35,592 bases of DNA from CAZWSE01 sp964636575 (GTDB lineage: Bacteria > Pseudomonadota > Alphaproteobacteria > Rhodobacterales > Rhodobacteraceae), in assembly GCA_964636575.1 (NCBI GenBank), contig CAZWSE010000028.1:1-35592 (forward strand), read 5' to 3'. A program made the translations under genes and the position numbers. Every line of letters begins with the position of its first letter. Within the stretch, counting starts at the first letter, position 1. Positions 15,998 to 24,330 of this stretch are shown here, one piece after another. Below the pieces are notes generated by a model. That model searched no databases and was not told the origin of the DNA. It saw only the letters and a list, made by a program, of their open reading frames with translations.

Positions 15998-16924
15998 ATG
16001 ACGACCGCCTTACTGACCCACGAAGACTGCCTGAACCACGTCACCCCAAACGGGCATCCCGAACAGGTGGCGCGGCTGGCTTATATCCTGAAAGCGCTAG
16101 AGCCTCTGGACCTGATGCGTATCGACGCGCCATTGGCCGATGACGACCCAATTCTGCGCTGCCACCCGCAAAGCCATATTGATCGTCTGACCTCGCTTTT
16201 GCCCACGTTAGGGTCTGTTTCTTTAGATGCAGACACGCATATGTCCGCGGGGTCCGTGACCGCCGCACGCCGCGGGGTTGGGGCGATTACCAAAGCCGTG
16301 GATATGGTCATGGACGGCACCGTGGGCAACGCATTCTGCGCAACGCGCCCACCAGGTCACCACGCTGAAACAGAAAAACCAATGGGGTTCTGCCTGTTCG
16401 GAACGGTCGCCATCGGCGCCAAACATGCGCTCGACCATCACGGGCTGGAACGGGTGGCCGTGGTCGATTTCGACGTGCACCACGGCAACGGCACCCAAGA
16501 CCTTTTGTGGAACGAACCACGGGCGCTGGCGATCACAAGCCAGCAAATGCCGCTGTGGCCGGGGTCGGGAAATCCTTCGGACAAGGGCGCGCACGACAAC
16601 ATCGTAAACTTGCCGTTAGACCCTGGCAGCACAGGGGCGGTGATGCGACAGGTTTACGAGACGAAAGTCTTCCCACGCCTGCGCAGCTTTAAGCCCGATA
16701 TGATCTTCATCTCTGCCGGTTTTGACGCCCACCAAGACGATCCACTGGCAGGGTTAAACTGGTCGACAGATGATTTCGCATGGGTCACCGGTCAACTCTG
16801 CGCGCTGGCGGATGAACTTTGCGACGGGCGTCTGGTCTCGACCTTGGAAGGTGGATATGATCTTGATGCACTGGCCTCCGCAACCAAGGCCCATGTATCC
16901 ACGCTAATAGAGGCCGCAAAATGA
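15998..16924 (+). CDS. Histone deacetylase-family amidohydrolase
   Basis: A 308-aa zinc hydrolase of the HDAC / acetoin-utilisation (AcuC) / acetylpolyamine amidohydrolase superfamily. Visible signatures are the HPEQVARL start, the catalytic His pair in RPPGHHAE, the zinc ligands in VVDFDVHHGNGTQDLLW, the ISAGFDAHQDDPLAGL motif and the final STLEGGYDLDAL. The substrate may be acetyl-lysine on proteins or an acetylpolyamine. It starts 3 nt after petR and overlaps xseB by 4 nt. Confidence 0.92.
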   Translation: MTTALLTHEDCLNHVTPNGHPEQVARLAYILKALEPLDLMRIDAPLADDDPILRCHPQSHIDRLTSLLPTLGSVSLDADTHMSAGSVTAARRGVGAITKAVDMVMDGTVGNAFCATRPPGHHAETEKPMGFCLFGTVAIGAKHALDHHGLERVAVVDFDVHHGNGTQDLLWNEPRALAITSQQMPLWPGSGNPSDKGAHDNIVNLPLDPGSTGAVMRQVYETKVFPRLRSFKPDMIFISAGFDAHQDDPLAGLNWSTDDFAWVTGQLCALADELCDGRLVSTLEGGYDLDALASATKAHVSTLIEAAK

Positions 16925-17163
16925 CCGATACCCCCGTTTCCGAAATGACGTTTGAACAAGCCATGCAAGAACTCGAATCCGTCGTGGGAAAGCTTGAACG
17001 GGGCGACGTGGCATTGGAAGATTCGATCAAACTCTATGAACGCGGGGCAGAGCTGAAGAAGCGCTGTGAAACAAAGCTCAAAGAAGCCGAAGAAAAAGTC
17101 GCGGCCATTACGCTCGACGGCGAAGGACATCCCGTAGGAACCAAGCCCGTCGAAGGGCTCTAG
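16921..17163 (+). CDS. xseB: Exodeoxyribonuclease VII small subunit
   Basis: An 80-aa protein with the XseB core MTFEQAMQELESVVGKLERGDVALEDSIKLYERG, then a basic coiled-coil CETKLKEAEEKVAAI. It partners XseA in degrading single-stranded DNA. The start overlaps the preceding stop (ATGA), and ispA begins 2 nt after its stop. The xseB-ispA-dxs order is widespread in proteobacteria. Confidence 0.96.
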   Translation: MTDTPVSEMTFEQAMQELESVVGKLERGDVALEDSIKLYERGAELKKRCETKLKEAEEKVAAITLDGEGHPVGTKPVEGL

Positions 17164-17164
17164 C

Positions 17165-18031
17165 ATGTTCAAAACCCGCCTGTCAGAGGCGGCAACACTG
17201 ATTCAATCCCACTTTGATCTGGTGCTTTCGGGCTTCGACGACCTGCCCGTGACCCAAGGCATGGCCTACACAACGCAAGGCGGCAAACGCCTGCGGGGGT
17301 TTCTGGTGCTCGAATCCGCGCGGTTGCACAACATCGCACCAACTGCCGCAATATGGGCCGCGACTGCCATTGAAGCCCTGCACGCCTACAGCCTTGTCCA
17401 CGATGACCTGCCGTGTATGGACGACGACGATCTTCGGCGCGGCAAGCCAACCGTTCACAAAAAATGGGACGATGGCACCGCCGTTCTGGTCGGGGATGCG
17501 CTGCAAACGCTCGCCTTTGAATTGGTCACAAGACCCGAAGCAGGGCCAGATGCCGTTCGCGCAAATCAGGCTCTAACACTGGCCAAAGCGTCCGGAATCG
17601 AAGGTATGGTGCTGGGTCAAGCACTCGATATTGCGGCCGAAACAGCAGACGTTCCCCTGACGCTGGAACAGATCACACATCTTCAACAAGGCAAAACCGG
17701 CGCGCTCATCGAATGGGCCGCCACCGCTGGGCCACGCTTGGCAGAAGCAGACGAATCTCACCTGCGCCAATATGCGCAATCCATTGGCCTTGCTTTCCAG
17801 ATTGCAGACGACATCTTGGATATTGAAGGAGACATGGAAAAAGCAGGAAAAAAACTGCGAAAAGACGCGGACGCGGGCAAGGCAACTTTTGTATCCCTGC
17901 TGGGACTAGACCAAGCCAAATCACGCGCCGCCGAACTCGTTGAAAACGCCTGCGATGCCTTGGCCCCTTACGGTGCAGATGGCGACACCTTGCGGGACTG
18001 TGCCCGCTTCGTTATCTCGCGCGACACCTGA
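17165..18031 (+). CDS. ispA: Farnesyl diphosphate synthase / polyprenyl synthetase
   Basis: Builds geranyl and farnesyl diphosphate from IPP and DMAPP. The 288-aa protein has the first Asp-rich motif in HDDLPCMDDDDLRRGKPT, GGKRLRGFLVLE near the N-terminus, the KTGALIEWA block, and the second Asp-rich motif in FQIADDILDIEGD. It lies between xseB and dxs. It is the usual short-chain synthase; the product length (C15) is inferred from the family. Confidence 0.95.
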   Translation: MFKTRLSEAATLIQSHFDLVLSGFDDLPVTQGMAYTTQGGKRLRGFLVLESARLHNIAPTAAIWAATAIEALHAYSLVHDDLPCMDDDDLRRGKPTVHKKWDDGTAVLVGDALQTLAFELVTRPEAGPDAVRANQALTLAKASGIEGMVLGQALDIAAETADVPLTLEQITHLQQGKTGALIEWAATAGPRLAEADESHLRQYAQSIGLAFQIADDILDIEGDMEKAGKKLRKDADAGKATFVSLLGLDQAKSRAAELVENACDALAPYGADGDTLRDCARFVISRDT

Positions 18032-18050
18032 CGCCTAAAAGGAGGCGACC

Positions 18051-19979
18051 ATGACCGACCGCCCGAACACCCCGCTTTTGGATACGATCCAGCGCCCCGC
18101 CGATCTGAAACCGCTGTCTGACAAACAACTGGTACAGGTCGCGCATGAACTGCGGGCAGAAACGGTATCCGCAGTTTCGGTCACCGGTGGACACTTGGGC
18201 GCGGGACTTGGGGTGGTTGAACTGACCGTGGCACTGCATGCGGTGTTTGATACCCCGAAAGACAAGATCATCTGGGACGTGTCCCACCAATGCTACCCGC
18301 ACAAAATCCTGACCGAACGGCGCGACCGCATCCGGACCCTACGCATGAAAGACGGGCTCAGTGGGTTCACCAAACGCAGCGAAAGCCCCTATGATCCCTT
18401 CGGGGCGGCGCATAGCTCTACGTCGATCAGTGCGGCACTAGGCTTTGCGGTGGCACGCGACCTAGGCGGGCAAACCCCCGAAGGCATCGGCGACGCAATT
18501 GCCGTCATCGGCGACGGCAGCATCAGCGCGGGCATGGCCTACGAGGCGATGAACAACGCAGGCCACCTGAAAAAGCGGCTAATCGTAATCCTGAACGACA
18601 ATGAAATGTCCATCGCGCCTCCGGTCGGGGCTATGTCCTCCTACCTGTCTAAACTCTACGCAGAAGAGCCTTTCCACGACCTGAAAGAAGCCGCCAAAGG
18701 CGCCGTGTCCTTCCTGCCCGAACCGTTCCGTGAAGGGGCGAAAAGAGCCAAAGAAGTGCTCAAAGGCATGGCCGTCGGTGGCACGCTGTTCGAACAACTT
18801 GGCTTTAGCTATCTCGGCCCCATCGACGGGCATGATATGGACCAGCTGCTGCCCGTCCTGCGCACGGTCAAACAACGCGCGACTGGGCCGATTCTGATCC
18901 ACGTGCTGACCAAAAAAGGCAAAGGCTACGCTCCGGCGGAAGCCGCGCGCGACAAAGGCCACGCCACCGCCAAATTCGACGTCATCACCGGCGAACAGAA
19001 GAAATCGCCAAGCAATGCGCCCAGCTACACCAACGTCTTCGCGGATAGCCTTATTTCTGAGGCCAGCCGCGATGATAAAATCGTCGCTGTCACCGCTGCG
19101 ATGCCAGACGGCACAGGGCTGAACCTGTTCGCCGAACGCTATCCCAGCCGCTGTTTCGATGTGGCGATTGCCGAACAACACGGGGTGACCTTTTGCGCAG
19201 GTCTCGCCGCTGGCGGAATGAAACCATTTTGCACAATGTACTCGACCTTCCTGCAACGGGGATACGATCAGGTCGTGCACGACGTTGCGCTGCAACGCCT
19301 GCCAGTCCGGTTCGCCATTGATCGGGCCGGATTGGTCGGGGCCGATGGGGCAACCCATGCGGGCAGCTTTGACATCGGATACCTTTCCAACCTGCCCGGT
19401 TTTGTCGTGATGGCCGCAGCGGACGAAGCCGAACTGGTCCACATGGTCGCCACAGCCGCCGCCTATGACGACGGGCCAATCGCATTCCGGTTCCCGCGTG
19501 GCGAAGGGGTCGGCGTGACCATGCCCGAACAGGGCGAACCGCTTGAAATCGGCAAGGGTCGGATGATCCAAACAGGCTCTAAGGTGGCGCTGCTGTCTTT
19601 CGGAACGCGACTAAGCGAGGTCGAAAAAGCCGCCGAATCCCTTGCGGCCAAAGGGATCACGCCCACCATTGCAGATGCACGTTTCGCCAAACCACTGGAC
19701 CGCGATATGATCCTTGATCTAGCTGCGAACCATGAGGCGCTGATCACCATCGAAGAAGGCGCCGTCGGCGGGTTCGGAAGCCACGTCGCGCAACTTCTCG
19801 CGGACGAGGCGGTGTTCGATCAAGGGATCAAATTCAGGTCGATGGTCTTGCCAGACACCTTCATCGATCAATCCAGCCCCGCAGATATGTATGCCTCTGC
19901 GGCGATGAACGCGGAACATATCGAAGCCAAGGTTCTGGATGTGCTCGGCATCGCGCAAATCGGGCAGAAACAGGCCTAA
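18051..19979 (+). CDS. dxs: 1-deoxy-D-xylulose-5-phosphate synthase
   Basis: Makes DXP from pyruvate and glyceraldehyde 3-phosphate, the entry of the MEP isoprenoid pathway. The 642-aa protein shows the thiamine-diphosphate motif GDGSISAGMAYEAMNN ... ILNDNEMSI, the AHSSTSISAALG segment, the catalytic Glu in VAIAEQHGVTFCAGLA, and the C-terminal transketolase domain from about residue 500. AAAAGGAGG lies just before the ATG. Last gene of the petPR operon, and its TAA overlaps the stop of the convergent epimerase gene by 4 nt. Confidence 0.97.
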   Translation: MTDRPNTPLLDTIQRPADLKPLSDKQLVQVAHELRAETVSAVSVTGGHLGAGLGVVELTVALHAVFDTPKDKIIWDVSHQCYPHKILTERRDRIRTLRMKDGLSGFTKRSESPYDPFGAAHSSTSISAALGFAVARDLGGQTPEGIGDAIAVIGDGSISAGMAYEAMNNAGHLKKRLIVILNDNEMSIAPPVGAMSSYLSKLYAEEPFHDLKEAAKGAVSFLPEPFREGAKRAKEVLKGMAVGGTLFEQLGFSYLGPIDGHDMDQLLPVLRTVKQRATGPILIHVLTKKGKGYAPAEAARDKGHATAKFDVITGEQKKSPSNAPSYTNVFADSLISEASRDDKIVAVTAAMPDGTGLNLFAERYPSRCFDVAIAEQHGVTFCAGLAAGGMKPFCTMYSTFLQRGYDQVVHDVALQRLPVRFAIDRAGLVGADGATHAGSFDIGYLSNLPGFVVMAAADEAELVHMVATAAAYDDGPIAFRFPRGEGVGVTMPEQGEPLEIGKGRMIQTGSKVALLSFGTRLSEVEKAAESLAAKGITPTIADARFAKPLDRDMILDLAANHEALITIEEGAVGGFGSHVAQLLADEAVFDQGIKFRSMVLPDTFIDQSSPADMYASAAMNAEHIEAKVLDVLGIAQIGQKQA

Positions 19980-20827
19980 TGCGTCTCTAACAAGGCTTTT
20001 AGGCCGTCTTTGTAGCTCGGGTACTTCAGGGTAACGCCAAGCTCGTCCTTGATACGGTCGTTTCGAACACGCTTGCTTTCGGCATAAAAAGACCGCGCCA
20101 TCGGGGACATCTCGGCATCTTCAATTGGCAAGGATGGCGGAACAGGTAAGCCCAACAATTCAGCGGCATAGCCAATCACATCCTGCGGCGGCGCAGGGTC
20201 ATCATCGCAGACATTATAGACCGCACCGGGGTTCGGGGCGGCGATGCTCGCGGCCAGTACCTGCGCGATGTCCTCCACATGGGTTCGGCTGAACACCTGC
20301 CCTTCTTTGATAATCCGCCGCGCCGTGCCGGACCGAACTTTCGCAAAGGGTCCACGACCCGGCCCGTAAATCCCCGCAAGCCTGAAAATGTGCAACGGCA
20401 ACCCCGCAATACTCTGCCAATCCGCCTCGGCCGTCACCCTTGCAACGCCGCGTTCCGTCGATGGGGTCAGCGCAGTCGTCTCATCCACCCAGCCGCCGGA
20501 GTGGTCGCCATAAACGCCCGTTGTCGACAAATACCCGACCCAAGATAGCCTGCTTGATACAGCTTCAATTTCGGCTCTAACACGGGCCAAAACAGGATCA
20601 ATTCCATCCTGAGGGCCAGCGGACACAAGGACATGAGACGCAGCCTGCAAAGCCGGACCCAAATCAGCGCCAGGCCACACCAAAGGCTCAACGCCCGATG
20701 CGCGCAATTGGTCAGCCTTATCCTCAGATCGGGTCGTCCCGATAATCCGCCAGCCTTGCGGAATCAAAACATCAGCCAAAGCGCGCGCCGAATACCCATG
20801 TCCAAAAGAAAGAAGCGTGTGTTTCAT
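19976..20827 (-). CDS. YeeZ-like NAD(P)-dependent epimerase/reductase
   Basis: A 283-aa extended short-chain-dehydrogenase fold. The nucleotide-binding N-terminus is MKHTLLSFGHGYSARALAD, and the block YLSTTGVYGDHSGGWVDE is characteristic of the YeeZ group. RLAGIYGPGRGPFAKV and FSRTHVEDIAQVLAAS follow. The substrate is unknown; the Tyr of the classical YxxxK pair is not obvious. ATG20827 is chosen because it gives the Rossmann start; the open frame extends upstream but lacks similarity. Divergent from the methyltransferase gene (60-bp gap) and convergent with dxs. Confidence 0.85.
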   Translation of the reverse strand: MKHTLLSFGHGYSARALADVLIPQGWRIIGTTRSEDKADQLRASGVEPLVWPGADLGPALQAASHVLVSAGPQDGIDPVLARVRAEIEAVSSRLSWVGYLSTTGVYGDHSGGWVDETTALTPSTERGVARVTAEADWQSIAGLPLHIFRLAGIYGPGRGPFAKVRSGTARRIIKEGQVFSRTHVEDIAQVLAASIAAPNPGAVYNVCDDDPAPPQDVIGYAAELLGLPVPPSLPIEDAEMSPMARSFYAESKRVRNDRIKDELGVTLKYPSYKDGLKALLETH

Positions 20828-20887
20828 TGCGCCAAGATGGGCAAAACCCTTTGGACAGACAAGACGAAAGACTGTTTGATACACCCC

Positions 20888-21514
20888 ATGACCAACAAAC
20901 CTGATCTGTCCGCCGCATACGCACTTCAAACGCCCGATGATTCCAAACGGCTCTATGCCGAATGGGCCAATTCCTACGACAGCGATTTCGCGCGAGGACA
21001 GGACTATATCTTGCACCTGCACGTCGCGCAGGTCTTTGCGCAGTCCGGCGGGATAGGCCCTGTTCTGGACATCGGCGCAGGGACAGGACTGTGCGGTGAG
21101 GCACTCAACCGCCATGGAATCGCTGATATAGACGGCACAGATATCTCGCCGGAAATGCTCAACGTCGCGCGGTCAAAGGGGGTCTACAACGCGCTTTTCG
21201 AAGGCAACATTCTGGAAAAACTTCCCGTCTCGGGTGGTCACTATAATGGCATCGTCAGCTCGGGTACCTTCACCACAGGGCACGTCGGACCAGAAGGTTT
21301 GGACGAGGTCATAAGAATCGCGGCCCAAGGCGCATTGGTCGCCCTTTCGGTCAACGCGCAGCACTACAAAGCCTCTGGGTTTGAGGAAAAACTGGCCCAA
21401 TTAGGCGATTTAGTCTCTGATTTGATCTTAACCGAGGTCCAAATCTACGGAGAAACAGCAACCGACGCACACAAAGACGACACAGCCTTGATCGTGCAAT
21501 TCAGACGGGCCTAG
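20888..21514 (+). CDS. Class I SAM-dependent methyltransferase
   Basis: A 208-aa methyltransferase with SAM motif I VLDIGAGTGLCGEAL, the following acidic residue in IDGTDISPEMLNVA, and motif IV in YNGIVSSGTFTTGHV. The N-terminus TNKPDLSAAYALQTPDDSKRLY with YAEWANSYD resembles small-molecule methyltransferases. The substrate is unknown. The stop TAG lies in a CTAG that also supplies the stop of the convergent CaiD-like gene. Confidence 0.8.
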   Translation: MTNKPDLSAAYALQTPDDSKRLYAEWANSYDSDFARGQDYILHLHVAQVFAQSGGIGPVLDIGAGTGLCGEALNRHGIADIDGTDISPEMLNVARSKGVYNALFEGNILEKLPVSGGHYNGIVSSGTFTTGHVGPEGLDEVIRIAAQGALVALSVNAQHYKASGFEEKLAQLGDLVSDLILTEVQIYGETATDAHKDDTALIVQFRRA

Positions 21515-22293
21515 CGCCCTTTCCAAACAGGGTCGCGCTTTTCAGCAAAAGCCTTCGCGCCCTCCAACTGATCCTCTGACGCATAAAGTTTGTCGACTGT
21601 CGACAACTGGCGCTTGGTGATTCGGTTCATCGCATCCTGAAACTTCGCATCTTCTGCATCGCGCACGATCTCTTTGATCGCGGCATAAACCAAAGGCGGG
21701 CCAGACGCCAAAAGCTCGGCAAGCGCCCAAGCGCGATCCATCAAGTCAGCAGCAGGCACGATCTCATTGACCAACCCCCAACGGTGGGCCTCATCGGCAT
21801 CGAACCAACGACCGGTCAGCAAAAGTTCCATCGCGATGTGGTAAGGGATGCGCTTTGGCAGTTTCACACTGGCCGCATCTGCAACGGTGCCAGACCTGAT
21901 TTCAGGCAAAGCAAAGGTCGCGTGATCCGCTGCCAAAATCATATCCGCGCTCAAGGCAAGCTCCAACCCGCCGCCGCAGGCAATGCCATTCACAGCAGCA
22001 ATCACAGGCTTGTTCAGATCGCGCAGTTCCTGCAGACCGCCGAAACCGCCGACGCCGTAGTCACCGTCGACCTCATCACCATCAGCAGCGGCCTTCAGAT
22101 CCCAGCCAGGGCAAAAGAACTTGTCGCCAGCGCCTCGAATAATGGCGACACGCAGGTCAGGATCGTCTCTAAACCGCGCAAATTCAGCCCCCATTTCGCG
22201 GGAAGTCACCAAATCAATCGCATTGGCCTTCGGGCGATCAAGGGTGACCAACAGTACAGCGCCGCGGGTTTCGGTTGTGATGGAAGGACTCAT
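21511..22293 (-). CDS. caiD: CaiD-like enoyl-CoA hydratase (crotonobetainyl-CoA hydratase group)
   Basis: A crotonase-fold hydratase of 260 aa, almost the size of Escherichia coli CaiD (about 261). It shares the start pattern LDRPKANAID, GGGLELALSADMI (Glu111), FALPEIRSGT (Glu131) and the exact C-terminal AEKRDPVWKGR. Both catalytic Glu of the family are present. CaiD hydrates crotonobetainyl-CoA to L-carnitinyl-CoA. A short-chain enoyl-CoA role is equally possible, so the substrate is inferred. The usual DSGG after the second Glu is DAAS here. ATGA overlap with the CoA ligase gene; last gene of the minus-strand seven-gene run. Confidence 0.82.
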   Translation of the reverse strand: MSPSITTETRGAVLLVTLDRPKANAIDLVTSREMGAEFARFRDDPDLRVAIIRGAGDKFFCPGWDLKAAADGDEVDGDYGVGGFGGLQELRDLNKPVIAAVNGIACGGGLELALSADMILAADHATFALPEIRSGTVADAASVKLPKRIPYHIAMELLLTGRWFDADEAHRWGLVNEIVPAADLMDRAWALAELLASGPPLVYAAIKEIVRDAEDAKFQDAMNRITKRQLSTVDKLYASEDQLEGAKAFAEKRDPVWKGR

Positions 22294-24308
22294 GCTTTCG
22301 CCTTTCGGATTAACGCATCCGCGGCAACAGCGCGGGTCGGCGTACAAATAAGAGGGTTCACTTCAACTTCGCTGACCGCACCTGCATTGGCAATCACATA
22401 AGCCTGAATAGACATCACAGCCTCAATAACGGACGCAATATCAGCAGCAGGTTTGCCGCGAAAGCCGGTCAAAAGCGCATGGGCTTTCAACTGCGTCAGG
22501 GCCTCAGCCACAGCATCGCGCGTGGATGGAACCAACAACGACACACTGTCTTGCAAAAGCTCGGTCAGCACACCGCCAGCCGCCAAGGTCAGAACATAGC
22601 CATGCGCCGGATCAAGCGTTACCCCAACCAGCAGCTCGGCAACCCCACCTTCAATCATTTCCTCGATCAAGAACGTCTTAGCAGGCATATCAGCGGCGGC
22701 ACTTGCAGCATCAACAGCATCCACCCCAAGCCGCACCGCGCCCGCCTCGGACTTATGGGCAATGCCAAGGCCCTTCACAACCAAGGGACCGCGCATATCA
22801 GCAGCGATCTCAGCCACATCATCCACCGACGCCGCAACAGCGCTACCCGGTGAAACAAGCCCGAACCCCGCCATCTCCGCCTTCGCCTCCGCCTCGGTTA
22901 ACACGACAAGCGCATCAGGCACGTCTGCGGTCAAAACAGGCTCTAACACGGGGGAAATCGACTTTGATGCGGCCTCGGCAGCGGCCAAAGCTTCAGGCAA
23001 ACCCTGCATCGGTGTCACGCCATTGGCCATCAAACGGGCAGCCGTGTCTTCCGGCATAAGCTCGGACAGACTGGCAACAACGGCAACCGGACGGCCAGAG
23101 TTCGCCCGCACAGCGATAGCGGCCTCCGTCGCACAAGACCAATCCGAAGCATCCGTTCTGGGGTAGTCCACGACCGTCATGGTCAGCCCAATACCCTCAT
23201 CCGCCATAGCGCCCCAAGCCGCCGACATCGCAGCCGCATCGCGCCAGATATAAGTGTGGTAGTCCAGTGGATTTGCCAAAGCGACTTTGGGGCCAAGGGC
23301 TCGGGCCAACGCTGTCTTTTGGGTCGCCTTCAACGGTGGAAAAGACACATCGAAGGCCATGGCGGTATCCGCGACCAAGCTCGCCTCGCCCCCTGAACAA
23401 CTGATCGACGACAGACGGTTCGATGACAAACGACCGTTGCAATGGAGCAGTTTCAAAGTCTCAAGAAACGTGGACAGGTCATCAACACGAGCAATCCCCA
23501 AACGATCCAACAAAGCCTGCGCGCCCGCATCACCGCCCGCCAATGATGCAGTATGCGAAACCGTGGCAGCCTTCGCCTGATCAGACCGACCAACCTTCAG
23601 GGCAATGATCGGCACGTTCCGGTCGTGCGCCTTCGCTGCCAAGGCTGTCCATTCCGCGATATCGGCAAACCCTTCGATATGCATCCCGATGGCGGTGATG
23701 CGATCATCGTCTAGCAAGTGCAGCGCGATCTGGGCTTGGGTGGTCTGCGCCATGTTTCCACAGGTCGCAATAAAACCAATCGGCAAACCACGGGCCTGCA
23801 TGCTCAGATTGATGGCAATGTTGGAAGACTGGGTCAGAATCGCGACACCCCGATCAACGCGGGTACAGCCATGTTGGTCAGGCCAAATCGCGACACCGTC
23901 CAAGGCATTTACAAAGCCATAGCAGTTGGGGCCAAGCACAGGCATGTCGACAGCAGCGTTCAGCAAAGCACCCTGCACATCCTGCCCGTCAGAAAGCTCT
24001 TCTTGTGCTTCGGAAAAACCGGAAGCAAAGCAAACAGCGCCGCCACCTTTCAAGCCCTCAAGCTCGGCTACAACATCAATGGTGGCAAAGCGATTCACCC
24101 CAATAAACGCCGCATCAATCGGACCATCCCAATCGGACAAAGACCTGACAACAGGCAAATCGCCCGCAGGCTTCGCTTCGGGATGCACCGAAAAAATCTG
24201 ACCCTCATACCCGACCTGCACAGCGGCCTTCTGGATAGAAGCACACCACGCACCGCCGCCAACAACAGCAATGGATTGCGGATCGAAAAGCCGTTTCAAA
24301 TCGGGCAC
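22290..24308 (-). CDS. ADP-forming acyl-CoA synthetase, single-chain
   Basis: A 672-aa enzyme of the NDP-forming acyl-CoA synthetase group. The CoA-binding N-terminal domain has LFDPQSIAVVGG and the conserved VLGPNCYGFVN. The succinyl-CoA-ligase-like middle domain carries the phospho-His motif VSHTASLAGGD (His252). The C-terminal ATP-grasp domain starts near TEAEAKAEMAG and includes GVTLDPAHGYVLTLAAGG. It would activate an acid to its CoA ester. GTG24308 with GGAGAGG four nt upstream is preferred over an in-frame ATG at 24338 inside the previous gene. It sits between an acyl-CoA dehydrogenase gene and the CaiD-like gene, so the likely substrate is the acid those enzymes process. Confidence 0.9.
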   Translation of the reverse strand: MPDLKRLFDPQSIAVVGGGAWCASIQKAAVQVGYEGQIFSVHPEAKPAGDLPVVRSLSDWDGPIDAAFIGVNRFATIDVVAELEGLKGGGAVCFASGFSEAQEELSDGQDVQGALLNAAVDMPVLGPNCYGFVNALDGVAIWPDQHGCTRVDRGVAILTQSSNIAINLSMQARGLPIGFIATCGNMAQTTQAQIALHLLDDDRITAIGMHIEGFADIAEWTALAAKAHDRNVPIIALKVGRSDQAKAATVSHTASLAGGDAGAQALLDRLGIARVDDLSTFLETLKLLHCNGRLSSNRLSSISCSGGEASLVADTAMAFDVSFPPLKATQKTALARALGPKVALANPLDYHTYIWRDAAAMSAAWGAMADEGIGLTMTVVDYPRTDASDWSCATEAAIAVRANSGRPVAVVASLSELMPEDTAARLMANGVTPMQGLPEALAAAEAASKSISPVLEPVLTADVPDALVVLTEAEAKAEMAGFGLVSPGSAVAASVDDVAEIAADMRGPLVVKGLGIAHKSEAGAVRLGVDAVDAASAAADMPAKTFLIEEMIEGGVAELLVGVTLDPAHGYVLTLAAGGVLTELLQDSVSLLVPSTRDAVAEALTQLKAHALLTGFRGKPAADIASVIEAVMSIQAYVIANAGAVSEVEVNPLICTPTRAVAADALIRKAKA

Positions 24309-24330
24309 AAGACCTCTCCCAAAACAGGCG

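Noticed and set aside
8015..17580. Similar words around 8014 and 17571 as a shared mobile repeat
   Set aside because: The match ends after about 20 bp and both encode a short Ala-Leu-Thr-Leu-Ala-Lys; the repeat is better explained by the polar CTCTAAC motif plus chance.
18579..19571. A 330-codon minus-strand open frame inside dxs
   Set aside because: Antisense shadow of a highly conserved enzyme gene with no signature of its own.
20633..20887. Extended start of the methyltransferase gene
   Set aside because: The extra 85 codons overlap the epimerase gene on the other strand and show no domain; ATG20888 gives a complete methyltransferase.
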